Below are positions 16,955-26,128 of a DNA stretch of 64,000 nucleotides, piece after piece. The translations under genes were made by a program, and so were the position numbers. The stretch is taken from assembly GCF_008642375.1 (NCBI RefSeq), contig NZ_CP029194.1:2666001-2730000 (forward strand), in the 5' to 3' direction. The number at the start of each line of letters is the position of its first letter. Position 1 is the first letter of the stretch. This DNA comes from Streptomyces venezuelae. Its GTDB lineage: Bacteria > Actinomycetota > Actinomycetes > Streptomycetales > Streptomycetaceae. Below the pieces are notes generated by a model, which was not told the DNA's origin, searched no databases, and was given only the letters and a program-made list of their open reading frames with translations.

Positions 16955-18172
16955 TCACCTCAGCGCCGAACCGGCCTTCCAGTGGACCCAGTCCATGTTC
17001 CAGCCGCCGAGCCCGTTGTCGGGAGCGACCTTCCGGTCACGCGAGTTGACCACCTCCACCACGTCGCCGATGAGCGTCCGGTCGAAGAACCAGCCCGCCG
17101 GGGAGTCCGCGCTGCCGCCCTTCTCGTCCCGGAGCCCCACACAGCCGTGGCTGACGTTGGCCGAGCCGAACGTGGAGGGCGAGGCCCAGTAGTTGCCGTG
17201 CAGGAAGGTCCCCGACTCGGTGAGCCGCATCGCGTGCGGGACGTCCTTGATGTCGTACTCGCCTCCGAAGCCGACCGTCCGCCCGTCCATCCGCGTCACG
17301 TCGTACAGCTCCGTGACGACCATTTTGCCGTTGTACGTGGTGGTCTTCGGCGCGCCCGCGGTGATCGGTACCGTGGCCAGGACCTTCCCGTCCCTGCGGA
17401 CCTCCATCGTGTGCGCGGCGGCGTCGACGACGGAGACCTGGGAGCGGCCGACCGTGAAGCCGACCTTCTTGCGCTGGATGCCGTACACGCCGGGCGCCCC
17501 CTCGACGTCGCGGAGCGCGAGGTCGACGGTGACCTTCGTGCCCGGCTGCCAGTACGCGGCGGGGCGGAAGTCGAGCCGCTCCTTGCCGAACCAGTGGCCG
17601 ACGACCTCGACCGGCGGGTCCGAGGTGATGCGCACGGCGCGCTCGACGTCGTCGCGGTTCTCGATGGGCCGGTTGAAGGAGAAGGAGACGATCATGCCGG
17701 TGCCGACAGTGGAACGGTTCTCCGGCTTGAAGTAGCCGATGAACCGGCTCTCCGGCACCACGGTCGTGAAGGTGGTGTGCCGGGCCGAGCGGCGGCCGTG
17801 GGCGTCGAGCGCGACGGCGTCCACGCTGTACTTGGCGGCCAGCGCGAGCCGGGCGTCGGCCCGGGGCCGCCAGCTCAGCCCGTCCGCCGAGATCTCGCCG
17901 GGCACCCGGGTCCGCTGGGCGTCCTCGACCTGGACGACCGTCACCCGTTCGAGCCGCCCGCTGTCCACCCGTACCTCGACGGGGCCCTCGGCCGACACCC
18001 CCCGGCTGCCGTCCTCCGGACTCACCCGGATGACGTCCCCGGGGGCCCGCGCCTTGCCCGGCAGGGAGATGTCGACGCCCCCCTCGCCGCCCGTTCCTGT
18101 GCAGCCCACGAGGCCCGCCATCAGTCCCGCCACCGCGAGGGCGTACCTCGCCCGCTTCCATACACGATTCAC
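16955..18172 (-). CDS. L,D-transpeptidase lipoprotein, second paralogue
   Basis: 405 residues. Signal ALAVAGLMAGLVGC, then the same Ig-Ig-YkuD order as the downstream copy. The catalytic site is HGNYW and SHGCVGL with Cys344. It keeps the GGWNMDWVHW tail, matching GWNMPWSEW of the other copy. GTG at 18172 lacks a good ribosome binding site (a GGAGGGGGG run lies about 22 bases upstream), so the start is less sure. It is divergent from glgX. The 204-base gap to the first copy suggests separate promoters and perhaps separate conditions of use. Confidence 0.9.
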   Translation of the reverse strand: MNRVWKRARYALAVAGLMAGLVGCTGTGGEGGVDISLPGKARAPGDVIRVSPEDGSRGVSAEGPVEVRVDSGRLERVTVVQVEDAQRTRVPGEISADGLSWRPRADARLALAAKYSVDAVALDAHGRRSARHTTFTTVVPESRFIGYFKPENRSTVGTGMIVSFSFNRPIENRDDVERAVRITSDPPVEVVGHWFGKERLDFRPAAYWQPGTKVTVDLALRDVEGAPGVYGIQRKKVGFTVGRSQVSVVDAAAHTMEVRRDGKVLATVPITAGAPKTTTYNGKMVVTELYDVTRMDGRTVGFGGEYDIKDVPHAMRLTESGTFLHGNYWASPSTFGSANVSHGCVGLRDEKGGSADSPAGWFFDRTLIGDVVEVVNSRDRKVAPDNGLGGWNMDWVHWKAGSALR

Positions 18173-18356
18173 GCTCGGCCCAACGACAGCCCCCCTCCAG
18201 GGGAAACGTGCGTGCGGGCCATGTTGGGAGCACGGCCGTGCGGGCAGAACAGGGAGGACGACGGGAAAGAACGACGCGCGGGAGCGGCGGCCGGGACGCC
18301 GCCGCTCCCCCGGGTGCGGGCCCCACGAGCCCCACGAGCCGCGGGAGGCCGGGACG

Positions 18357-20558
18357 GTGTCGAGCGCAGCCGAGCAGGAGGCGGTACAGGAACATGCCCT
18401 GGAGCGGGCCCGACCGCCGGTGTGGCCGGGGGCGCCGACGCCGCTCGGCGCCCGGTGCCGGGTCGGTCCTGGCGGGGTGACGGGCACCAACTTCGCCCTG
18501 TGGGCGGGGGGCGCGGAGGCCGTGGAGCTGTGCCTCTTCGACGCGGACGGCACGGAGCGGCGGCTGCCGCTGACCGAGCTGACCCACGAGATCTGGCACG
18601 GCTTCGTGCCCGGTATCGGTGCCGGGCAACGGTACGGCTACCGGGTGCACGGCCGCTGGGACCCGTGGACGGGTGCCCGCTGGAACCCGGCGAAGCTGCT
18701 CCTCGACCCGTACGCGCGTGCGGTCGAGGGGGACTTCTCGCTGCCGCCCGAGGTGTACGGGCACGTGCGGGACTGGCCGCAGCAGCATGTCGCCGACACC
18801 GTCCGCGACGACCGGGACTCCGCCCCGTACGTCCCCAAGGGAGTCGTCGTCCAGGACGACGACGACTGGTCGGACGACCGCAGACCGAAGACGCCCTGGC
18901 AGGACTCGGTCATCTACGAGCTGCACGTGAAGGGCTTCACGCAACAGCACCCCGGCATCCCCGAGCGGCTCCGCGGCACGTACGCGGGGCTCGCGCACCC
19001 CGCGGCGATCGAGCACCTCGTACGGCTCGGGGTGACGGCGGTCGAGCTGCTGCCCGTCCACCAGTTCGCGCACGAGGACCATCTGCTGCGGCGCGGGCTG
19101 AGCAACTACTGGGGGTACAACTCCCTCGGCTACTTCGCCCCGCACGCCGCCTACTCCTCCTCCGGGACGACCGGGCAGCAGGTCGGCGAGTTCAAGCGGA
19201 TGGTGCGGGCGCTGCACGCGGCCGGGATCGAGGTCATCCTCGACGTCGTCTACAACCACACGGCGGAGGCGGGCGAGCTCGGTCCCACCCTCTCCCTCAA
19301 GGGCATCGACAACCGCGGCTACTACCGCCTCCAGTCCGACGCCCGCCGGTACGCCGACTACACGGGCTGCGGCAACACGCTGCACGTGGTGCAGCCGCAG
19401 GTGCTGCGCCTCATCACCGACAGCCTCCGCTACTGGGTCACGGAGATGGGTGTCGACGGCTTCCGCTTCGACCTGGCGGCGGCCCTGGCCCGCTCGATGC
19501 ACGACGTCGACATGCTCTCCCCCTTCCTCGCGGTCATCGCCCAGGACCCGGTGCTCCGCCGGGTCAAGCTCATCGCCGAGCCCTGGGACGTGGGCAACGG
19601 CGGCTACCAGGTGGGTGCCTTCCCGCCCCTGTGGACGGAGTGGAACGACCGCTACAGGGACGCCGTACGGGACTTCTGGCGGGGCGCGCTGCCCGACGTG
19701 CGGGACCTCGGCTACCGGCTCTCCGGCTCCAGCGACCTGTACGCCTGGGGCGGGCGACGGCCGTACGCCTCGGTCAACTTCGTCACCGCGCACGACGGCT
19801 TCACCCTCCGGGACCTCGTCACCTACGAGCGGAAGCACAACGAGGCCAACGGCGAGGGGAACCGGGACGGCACCCACGACAACCGATCCTGGAACTGCGG
19901 GACCGAGGGCGAGACGGACGACCCGGCCATCCAGGCGCTGCGCCGCCGCCAGCTCCGCAACCTCCTCACCACCCTCCTTCTGTCGACCGGGGTGCCGATG
20001 CTCGTCGCCGGCGACGAGATGGGCCGCACCCAGGGCGGCAACAACAACGCGTACTGCCAGGACAACGAGATCGGCTGGCTCGACTGGTCGCTGCCGGAGG
20101 ACCCGGGGCGGGCCCAGCTCCTCGCCCTGACCCGCCGGCTGCTCGCCCTGCGCCACCGCCACCCGGTGCTGCGCCGCCGGGCCTTCTTCTCGGGGCGGGC
20201 GCAGGGCGCGGACGGGCTGCGGGACCTGGCCTGGTTCGGCGCGGACGGCGGTGAGATGACGGAGCGGGACTGGTACGCGCCGACGGCGACGCTCGGCCTC
20301 TACCTGTCGGGCCGGGACATCCCCGGCCGGGACGAGCGAGGGGAGCAGATCACCGACGACAGCTTCCTCGCCGTCCTGCACGCCGGCCACACGCCGCTGG
20401 AGTTCCGGCTGCCGGGCCCGCCCTGGGCGGAGTCGTACGAACTCCTCGTCGACACCACCCGGGAGGACCAGTCGCGGGCGCCGGGCACGGTGCACCGGGG
20501 CGGCGGGACGATCACCGTGGGCGCGCGCTCGACGGTGCTGCTGCGGGTGAAGGCATGA
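18357..20558 (+). CDS. glgX: Glycogen debranching enzyme GlgX
   Basis: 733 residues. Isoamylase-type alpha-1,6-glucosidase that removes the short branches left after phosphorylase action. An N-terminal CBM48 domain (about 30-150) precedes the GH13 barrel. Active-site strands are DVVYNHTAE, DGFRFDLA (nucleophile Asp), KLIAEPWD (acid Glu) and VTAHDGFTL (third Asp). GTG at 18357 is chosen because GGGAGG lies eight bases upstream at 18343-18348. It is monocistronic, 17 bases from the convergent response regulator gene. The phosphorylase and GlgE pathway genes are 15-33 kb downstream. Confidence 0.93.
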   Translation: MSSAAEQEAVQEHALERARPPVWPGAPTPLGARCRVGPGGVTGTNFALWAGGAEAVELCLFDADGTERRLPLTELTHEIWHGFVPGIGAGQRYGYRVHGRWDPWTGARWNPAKLLLDPYARAVEGDFSLPPEVYGHVRDWPQQHVADTVRDDRDSAPYVPKGVVVQDDDDWSDDRRPKTPWQDSVIYELHVKGFTQQHPGIPERLRGTYAGLAHPAAIEHLVRLGVTAVELLPVHQFAHEDHLLRRGLSNYWGYNSLGYFAPHAAYSSSGTTGQQVGEFKRMVRALHAAGIEVILDVVYNHTAEAGELGPTLSLKGIDNRGYYRLQSDARRYADYTGCGNTLHVVQPQVLRLITDSLRYWVTEMGVDGFRFDLAAALARSMHDVDMLSPFLAVIAQDPVLRRVKLIAEPWDVGNGGYQVGAFPPLWTEWNDRYRDAVRDFWRGALPDVRDLGYRLSGSSDLYAWGGRRPYASVNFVTAHDGFTLRDLVTYERKHNEANGEGNRDGTHDNRSWNCGTEGETDDPAIQALRRRQLRNLLTTLLLSTGVPMLVAGDEMGRTQGGNNNAYCQDNEIGWLDWSLPEDPGRAQLLALTRRLLALRHRHPVLRRRAFFSGRAQGADGLRDLAWFGADGGEMTERDWYAPTATLGLYLSGRDIPGRDERGEQITDDSFLAVLHAGHTPLEFRLPGPPWAESYELLVDTTREDQSRAPGTVHRGGGTITVGARSTVLLRVKA

Positions 20559-20574
20559 GGGGGGACGGGGGTGG

Positions 20575-21219
20575 TCAGCTGCGGCCCAGGATGCCCCGGT
20601 CGTAGCCCGCGGCGACGGCGGCCGCCCGGTCCTTGACCCCCAGCTTGCCGTAGATGTGGGTCAGATGGGTCTTGACGGTGGCCTCGCTGATGAAGAGCTC
20701 GGCGGCGATCGCGCGGTTGGCGGTGCCCTTAGCGACGAGGCCGAGGATCTCGCTCTCCCGGGCGGAGAGGGTGGTGTCGGCGACGGATGCGGGGCTGCGG
20801 ACGGCGGTGACGAGGCGGGTGGCGACGGCCGGGGAGAGGACGGTGCGGCCCTCGGCGGCGGACCGGACGGCCGCGAACAGCTCCTCGCGCGGGGCGTCCT
20901 TGAGGAGATAGCCGGTGGCGCCCGCCTCGATCGCCGGGAGGGTGTCGGTGTCCGTGTCGTACGTGGTGAGGACGAGGACCCGGGAGCGGGCGCCGAGGCG
21001 GGTGAGCTCGGCGATGGCGTCGACGCCGTCGCCCCCGGGCATGCGCAGGTCCATGAGGACGACGTCGGGGTCGAGCTCCCGGGCGAGCTCGACTCCTCGC
21101 ACGCCGTCGGGGGCCTCGCCGAGGACGCGGAAGCCGGAGCCCTCGGCGGCGAACATGCCGCGCAGGCCGTCCCGTACGACGGGATGGTCGTCGACGATCA
21201 GGAGCGTGATGTCAGTCAT
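20575..21219 (-). CDS. NarL/LuxR-type response regulator
   Basis: 214 residues. Receiver domain 1-120 with acidic pocket VDDH and phospho-acceptor Asp57 in VVLMDLRMPG. The C-terminal LuxR helix-turn-helix (about 150-210) has LSARESEILGLVAKGTANRAI and ATVKTHLTHIYGKLGV. Its ATG overlaps the stop of the kinase gene (ATGA). It is the last gene of a four-gene operon with an ABC-2 transporter, so it probably controls that transporter. Confidence 0.93.
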   Translation of the reverse strand: MTDITLLIVDDHPVVRDGLRGMFAAEGSGFRVLGEAPDGVRGVELARELDPDVVLMDLRMPGGDGVDAIAELTRLGARSRVLVLTTYDTDTDTLPAIEAGATGYLLKDAPREELFAAVRSAAEGRTVLSPAVATRLVTAVRSPASVADTTLSARESEILGLVAKGTANRAIAAELFISEATVKTHLTHIYGKLGVKDRAAAVAAGYDRGILGRS

Positions 21220-22532
21220 GGCGCGCCCAACGGTACGCGAGCGGAGATCGCCGTGCCCTCGCCCGGAGCGGTCTCCACGGCGACGGAGCCGGCGAGGCGT
21301 TCGGCGCGGGCGCGCATGCCGTCGAGGCCGAACCCTCCGCCGTCGCCCCCGCGTTCGGGCCGGGCGAGCGGGTCAAAGCCCCGGCCGTCGTCCCGTACGT
21401 CCAGGGTGATCTCGTCGCCCATGTAGGAGAGGGTGACGCCGGCCCGGCCGGCCCCGGAGTGGCGGGCCGCGTTGGACAGGGCCTCCTGGGCGATCCGCAG
21501 CAGCGTGGCGGCGACCTCGTCGTGGAGCGGTTCCTCGGCCCCGGTCACGGTGAACCGGGTCTCGATACCGGTGCGTTCGGCCCACTCGGCGACCGTCTTG
21601 CGCAGCGCCTCCGGGAGGGCGTCGTGTTCCAGGGCGGCCGGGCTCAGGTTCCGCACGGAGCGGCGGGCCTCGCCCAGGCTCTGCCGGGCGAGGTCGGCGG
21701 CCCGCCGGAGATGCGCCTCGGCGCGCTCCCGGTCGCGGGTGGCGTTCGCGGCCTGGAGCTGGGTGATGACTCCGGTGAGGCCCTGCGCGATGGTGTCGTG
21801 GATCTCCGCGGCGAGCCGCCGCCGCTCGTCGGCGATCCCGGCCTCGCGGGCCTGGAGGAGGAGCTGGGCCTGGAGGGTGGCGTTCTCCGCGAGGGCCTGT
21901 TCGAGGCGGCTGTTGGCGCGGCCGAGTTCGGCGATGGTGGCGGCGCGCTCGGCGGCCTTCTCCGCGTCCTTCGTGGCGAGGTGCGAGAAGCCCATGGCGA
22001 GGCAGGCGTTCAGGGCGAACAGGCCGCCGAAGGCGAGCCACTGCGTGAGCGAGGCGGGCGGCAGGCCGCCGGACTGCGAGCCGGCCATGGTGACGGCGGT
22101 GACGAGGAGTCCGGCCTGGGCGAGACGGCGGGGCAGCAGGTGGACGGCGTCGAAGTAGCCGACGCACGCGTAGATCGCGAAGAACGGGTTGAGCCAGGTC
22201 AACGCGAAGGCGAGGGCGGTACGGAGGACGAAGTGGCCGACGGAGGCGGGCCCCGGCGCGCCCGGCACGAGAACGGGTCCGCCGTCGGGCTGCTCGGGCC
22301 CCCACCCGTCGGCCGCGACCACCCGCCGGCAGCGCTGGTCCCACACCACGTGGAGGAGGAGCACCGCCGCCGTCAGGACACCGGCCGCCACCTGCTCCGT
22401 ACGGTCCATGAACACGTTCGCCGAGGCCGCGGCGATCGCCGAGGCGACGCCGAGCAGGCCGTACGGCCCCCAGCGGAAGAACTGGCGCCAGCGCTCCTCG
22501 ACGGTGGTGGGCACCCCGCCGCCCCCTCTCAT
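21216..22532 (-). CDS. Sensor histidine kinase, NarL-partner (HisKA_3) type
   Basis: 438 residues. About six membrane segments in 22-185, a coiled coil (188-235), then the HisKA_3 dimerisation motif AAEIHDTIAQGLTGVI with phospho-acceptor His245. The HATPase domain has the N-box LRIAQEALSNAARHS and a GFGLDGMRARAE loop. There is no large extracytoplasmic domain, so it may sense through its membrane region or via the adjacent permease. Its ATG at 22532 overlaps the permease stop (ATGA), and its own stop overlaps the regulator start. Confidence 0.92.
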   Translation of the reverse strand: MRGGGGVPTTVEERWRQFFRWGPYGLLGVASAIAAASANVFMDRTEQVAAGVLTAAVLLLHVVWDQRCRRVVAADGWGPEQPDGGPVLVPGAPGPASVGHFVLRTALAFALTWLNPFFAIYACVGYFDAVHLLPRRLAQAGLLVTAVTMAGSQSGGLPPASLTQWLAFGGLFALNACLAMGFSHLATKDAEKAAERAATIAELGRANSRLEQALAENATLQAQLLLQAREAGIADERRRLAAEIHDTIAQGLTGVITQLQAANATRDRERAEAHLRRAADLARQSLGEARRSVRNLSPAALEHDALPEALRKTVAEWAERTGIETRFTVTGAEEPLHDEVAATLLRIAQEALSNAARHSGAGRAGVTLSYMGDEITLDVRDDGRGFDPLARPERGGDGGGFGLDGMRARAERLAGSVAVETAPGEGTAISARVPLGAP

Positions 22533-23278
22533 TCCCAGCGGAACCAGCGCACCGAGGCGCCCGTCAGCACGGCCGTCCACAGCGCCAGCACGCCGAGCTC
22601 CGTCCAGCCGGGCCAGCCGCCCGAGACAGCCGCGTCGAGGGCCTGCGAGGCAGCGCCGAACGGGCTGAGTCCGACGATCCGTTGCAGCGTATCCGGCATG
22701 GCCTGGACCGGCACCCAGACGCCGGCCGTGAACATCGCGGGGAAGGCGACGGCCGAACCGACGGCGTAGGCGATGCCCTGGGTCCGGGAGACCGCGCACA
22801 CGGTGGCGCCGAGGGCCAGACCGCACGCCACGGTCAGGAGCAGGGCGAGGGCGTATCCCGCGATGTTCCCCGGCAGGGCGACACCGAAGGCGAACCGCCC
22901 CACCGTGATCGCCAGCGCCGCGGAGACCAGGGTGGCCGCCGCGTACAGCGCGATCTGGGCGGCGAGCAGCGTCGCGGGCCGGACCGGGGTGGTGGACATG
23001 CGGCGCAGGATGCCGCGTTCGCGGTAGCCGGAGAGGACCGCGGGCATGGACTGGACCGCGGCCATGATGAGGGCGAAGAGGACGGAGACGGGGACGTAGA
23101 GGTCGATGACGCGGCGACCGCCGAGGTCCTCCTCGACCTCCCGGAAGGAAGGGATCAGACCGAGGATCACGATGAGCACGGTCGGTGAGGCCATCACCCA
23201 GAACAAGGCGGCGGGTTCGCGGGTGAAGAGGCGGACCTCGGTCCGCAGGACGGCCGCGGCAGGGCTGGTGGTACTCAT
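22529..23278 (-). CDS. ABC-2 type transporter permease
   Basis: 249 residues, six membrane segments, DrrB/NodJ-like. PTVLIVILGLIPSF is near the N-terminus and the YRERGILRRMSTTPVRP loop typical of ABC-2 drug exporters follows. Conserved AMFTAGVWVPVQAMPDTLQ precedes the last helices. It is coupled to the ATPase by an ATGA overlap at 23275-23278. It is likely an exporter of a toxic or antibiotic compound; the substrate is unknown. Confidence 0.9.
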   Translation of the reverse strand: MSTTSPAAAVLRTEVRLFTREPAALFWVMASPTVLIVILGLIPSFREVEEDLGGRRVIDLYVPVSVLFALIMAAVQSMPAVLSGYRERGILRRMSTTPVRPATLLAAQIALYAAATLVSAALAITVGRFAFGVALPGNIAGYALALLLTVACGLALGATVCAVSRTQGIAYAVGSAVAFPAMFTAGVWVPVQAMPDTLQRIVGLSPFGAASQALDAAVSGGWPGWTELGVLALWTAVLTGASVRWFRWE

Positions 23279-24180
23279 CGGAGTTCGGCTCCCGTCAGGT
23301 CGAGATAGGCGTCGTCGAGGGTGGCGTCGGTGACCCGGAGCTGCCCGGCGGTGACGCCCCGGCGGGCGAGGAGGGAGACGAAGGCGGCGACGGTCTCCTC
23401 CGTGCCGCTGACGACCGTCCGGTGGTCCTTCGTCGTGACGCCGGCGGCCCCGGGCAGCGCCCGCAGCTCCGCCGGGTCGAGCGGGGTGTCGGCGGCGAAG
23501 GAGATCTCCTTGGCGGCGGCGGACCGCCCGATCAGCCCTTCCGGGGTGTCGAGCGCGGCGATCCGTCCCCGGTCGAGGACGGCGATCCGGTCGCAGAGGC
23601 GCTGTGCCTCCTCCATGAAATGGGTGACGAGCACGACGGTCACCCCGCTGTCCCTGACCGATTCGACGAGCTCCCAGGCCTCGCGGCGGGCCCGCGGGTC
23701 GAGGCCGGTGGTGAGCTCGTCGAGGACCACGACCCGGGGGTCGCCGAGGAGCGCGAGGGCGATGAAGACCCGCTGCTTCTGGCCACCGGACAGCTTCCCG
23801 AACCGGGTTCTCAGATGCGGCAGCAGTCCGAGCCGCTCCGCGAGCTCGTGCCGGTCGGCGGGCCGCTCGTAGAAGGAGGCGTACAGGTCGAGCGCCTCGC
23901 GGACGGTCAGCTTCGCCTGCAGTTCGCTCTCCTGGAGCTGTACGCCGAGGACCTTGGTGAGCTCGGCGCGCTGTGTGACGGGGTCGTACCCGCAGACGCG
24001 CACCTGCCCCTCGTCGGGGGTCCGCAGTCCTCCGACGCACTCCACGGTGGTGGTCTTGCCGGCGCCGTTGGGCCCGAGGATCCCGAAGATCTCGCCCTCG
24101 CCGACGTCGAAGGAGACCCCTGAGACGACCTTCCGGTCGCCGTACGTCTTGTGCAGTCCGCGCACCTCGATCGCTGTCAT
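23275..24180 (-). CDS. ABC transporter ATP-binding protein, DrrA-like
   Basis: 301 residues. Walker A GPNGAGKTT, signature LSGGQKQR, Walker B VVVLDELTTGLD and a switch His in VLVTHFMEE. A C-terminal domain of about 80 residues (220-301) is typical of DrrA-type subunits. It starts the operon at ATG 24180. A 20-bp palindrome lies 58-77 bases upstream. All three downstream genes follow by 4-base overlaps, so the transporter and its two-component system are made in fixed ratio. Confidence 0.93.
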   Translation of the reverse strand: MTAIEVRGLHKTYGDRKVVSGVSFDVGEGEIFGILGPNGAGKTTTVECVGGLRTPDEGQVRVCGYDPVTQRAELTKVLGVQLQESELQAKLTVREALDLYASFYERPADRHELAERLGLLPHLRTRFGKLSGGQKQRVFIALALLGDPRVVVLDELTTGLDPRARREAWELVESVRDSGVTVVLVTHFMEEAQRLCDRIAVLDRGRIAALDTPEGLIGRSAAAKEISFAADTPLDPAELRALPGAAGVTTKDHRTVVSGTEETVAAFVSLLARRGVTAGQLRVTDATLDDAYLDLTGAELR

Positions 24181-24237
24181 GCCCCAAGGCTGTCGATCCG
24201 GGCGGATCGCCGGTATCGGCCATCGCGCTCGAAGCGG

Positions 24238-24257
24238 CATCAACCGATCGGCTGATG
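24238..24257. promoter_or_regulatory. 20-bp palindrome upstream of DrrA-like operon
   Basis: CATCA-A-CCGATCGG-C-TGATG is symmetric at 18 of 20 positions. On the minus strand it contains TTGATG, a possible -35. It is a candidate binding site for the operon's own LuxR-type regulator or for a factor of the divergent exporter. Confidence 0.5.
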
Positions 24258-24337
24258 GCGGTACGACTTCCGGGGCGTGGGGGGACGGCCGAAAACCGGA
24301 TGAGACGTGTCAGTGGTGAACCGTATGGTCGGACCTG

Positions 24338-26128
24338 ATGCCCGAGAAACCCATGCCCCCAGAGACCGCCCCCGGCCGCTCGGCGATACGCGTACTGCTC
24401 CGGCTGTGGCCGTACGTCCGGCCCGTCCGGGTGCGGCTGTTCACCGCGGCGGTCGTCGCGATCGTCGCCTCCTGTCTGTCGCTCGTCATCCCGCTCGTCC
24501 TGAAGTGGATGGTCGACGGACCCATCACCGACCGCGATCCGGGCGGCGTCTGGCTGGGGGCGCTCTACCTGCTCCTCCTCGGCATGGCCGAGGCCGTCCT
24601 CTTCGGTTACCGGCGCTGGCTGGTGGCGCGGCCGCTCTCCGGGGTCGAGGCGCGGATGCGGTCCGATCTGTACCGCAGGCTCCAGCGGCTGCCGATCGCC
24701 TTCCACGACCGGTGGGCCTCGGGGCAGCTGCTCTCGCGCGGCACGACCGACCTCATGCTGGTCCGGATGTTCCTGGCCTTCCCGCTGACCTTCCTGCTGG
24801 TCAACGGCGTGACGATCCTCGCCGGTTACGTCCTGCTGCTCGCCCAGGACTGGTCGCTCGGCCTGGTGCTGCTGACGCCCGTGGTACCGCTGGTGATCGT
24901 CTGCTCGCTCTTCGAGGGCCGGTACGGGGCCGTGGCGCGGCGGGCCCAGGACCAGGTCGGCGATCTGACGACGGTCGTCGAGGAGAGCGTCCTCGGCATC
25001 CGGATCGTCAAGGGCTTCGGCCGGCACCGCAGCCAGGCGAGGGCCTTCCGCGACCTCGCCGGACAGCTCCGCGGCACGGAACTGGTCAAGGCCCGGCTGC
25101 TCGCCATGATCTGGGCGGTCATCACCGTCGTACCCGAGCTGGCCATCGGGGCGGCGCTGGTCCTCGGCACCGTGCAGGTCGCGGACGGGGACCTGTCGGC
25201 GGGCACGCTCGTCGCGTTCCTGTCGACGGCGCTCGCGCTGCGCTGGCCCGTCGAGTCGATCGGCTTCCTGCTCGCGATGAGCCAGGAGGCGGCGACCGCG
25301 ACGGAACGGTACTTCGAGGTGATGGACGCGACCGAGGAGCCGGACACCTCCGCCCCCTCGGCGGCGGACGGCCCTGACGGGGTCCGGTTCGAGGGGGTGT
25401 CCTTCCGCTACCCGGACGCCCCGGAAGGGACTCCGCCCGTCCTGGACGGCATCGACCTGCACATCCGCCCCGGCGAGACCCTGGCACTGGTCGGCGGCAC
25501 CGGTTCCGGCAAGACGACGCTCACCGCGCTCGTGCCGCGCCTGCACGAGGCGACCGGCGGGCGGATCCTGCTGGACGGCGAGGACATCGCCCTGATGGAG
25601 CAGGAGCGGCTGCGGACCCTGGTGTCGGTGGCCTTCGAGGAGCCGACGCTGTTCTCGGCGAGCGTCGGGGAGAACGTCCTGATGGGCGCCGGGGCCGGGG
25701 CCGGCGAGCCGGAGCTGCGGCGCGCCCTCGGCGTGGCCCAGGCGGACGGCTTCGTGGACCGGCTGCCGGAGGGTGCGGCGACGCAGGTGGGCGAACAGGG
25801 TCTGAGCCTCTCCGGCGGTCAGCGCCAACGCCTGGCGCTGGCGCGCGCGGTGGTCGGCAAGCCCCGCTTCCTGGTCCTCGACGACCCGCTGTCGGCGCTC
25901 GACGTGCACACGGAGGCACGGGTGGAGGCAGCTCTGCGGGAGGTGCTCCGCGAGACGACGGCACTGGTCGTGGCACACCGCCCGTCGACGGTGATGCTGG
26001 CCGACCGGGTGGCGCTGCTCTCCCAGGGCCGCATCACGGCCGTGGGCACCCATCAGGAACTGCTGCGGAGCAGCGAGGAGTACGCCTGGCTGATGTCGGG
26101 CGAGGACGAGGGGAACGAGAACCGATGA
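24338..26128 (+). CDS. ABC exporter half-transporter, degenerate-site subunit
   Basis: 596 residues. Six-TM exporter domain (about 20-310) then the nucleotide-binding domain. Walker A is GGTGSGKTT and the signature LSLSGGQRQR is canonical. The Walker B ends FLVLDDPLSALD, with Asp in place of the catalytic Glu. This is the mark of the degenerate partner in heterodimeric exporters of the BmrCD/TM287-288 class. ATG at 24338 has no Shine-Dalgarno; TATGGT lies eight bases before it, suggesting a leaderless mRNA. It overlaps the partner gene by four bases. Confidence 0.93.
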   Translation: MPEKPMPPETAPGRSAIRVLLRLWPYVRPVRVRLFTAAVVAIVASCLSLVIPLVLKWMVDGPITDRDPGGVWLGALYLLLLGMAEAVLFGYRRWLVARPLSGVEARMRSDLYRRLQRLPIAFHDRWASGQLLSRGTTDLMLVRMFLAFPLTFLLVNGVTILAGYVLLLAQDWSLGLVLLTPVVPLVIVCSLFEGRYGAVARRAQDQVGDLTTVVEESVLGIRIVKGFGRHRSQARAFRDLAGQLRGTELVKARLLAMIWAVITVVPELAIGAALVLGTVQVADGDLSAGTLVAFLSTALALRWPVESIGFLLAMSQEAATATERYFEVMDATEEPDTSAPSAADGPDGVRFEGVSFRYPDAPEGTPPVLDGIDLHIRPGETLALVGGTGSGKTTLTALVPRLHEATGGRILLDGEDIALMEQERLRTLVSVAFEEPTLFSASVGENVLMGAGAGAGEPELRRALGVAQADGFVDRLPEGAATQVGEQGLSLSGGQRQRLALARAVVGKPRFLVLDDPLSALDVHTEARVEAALREVLRETTALVVAHRPSTVMLADRVALLSQGRITAVGTHQELLRSSEEYAWLMSGEDEGNENR

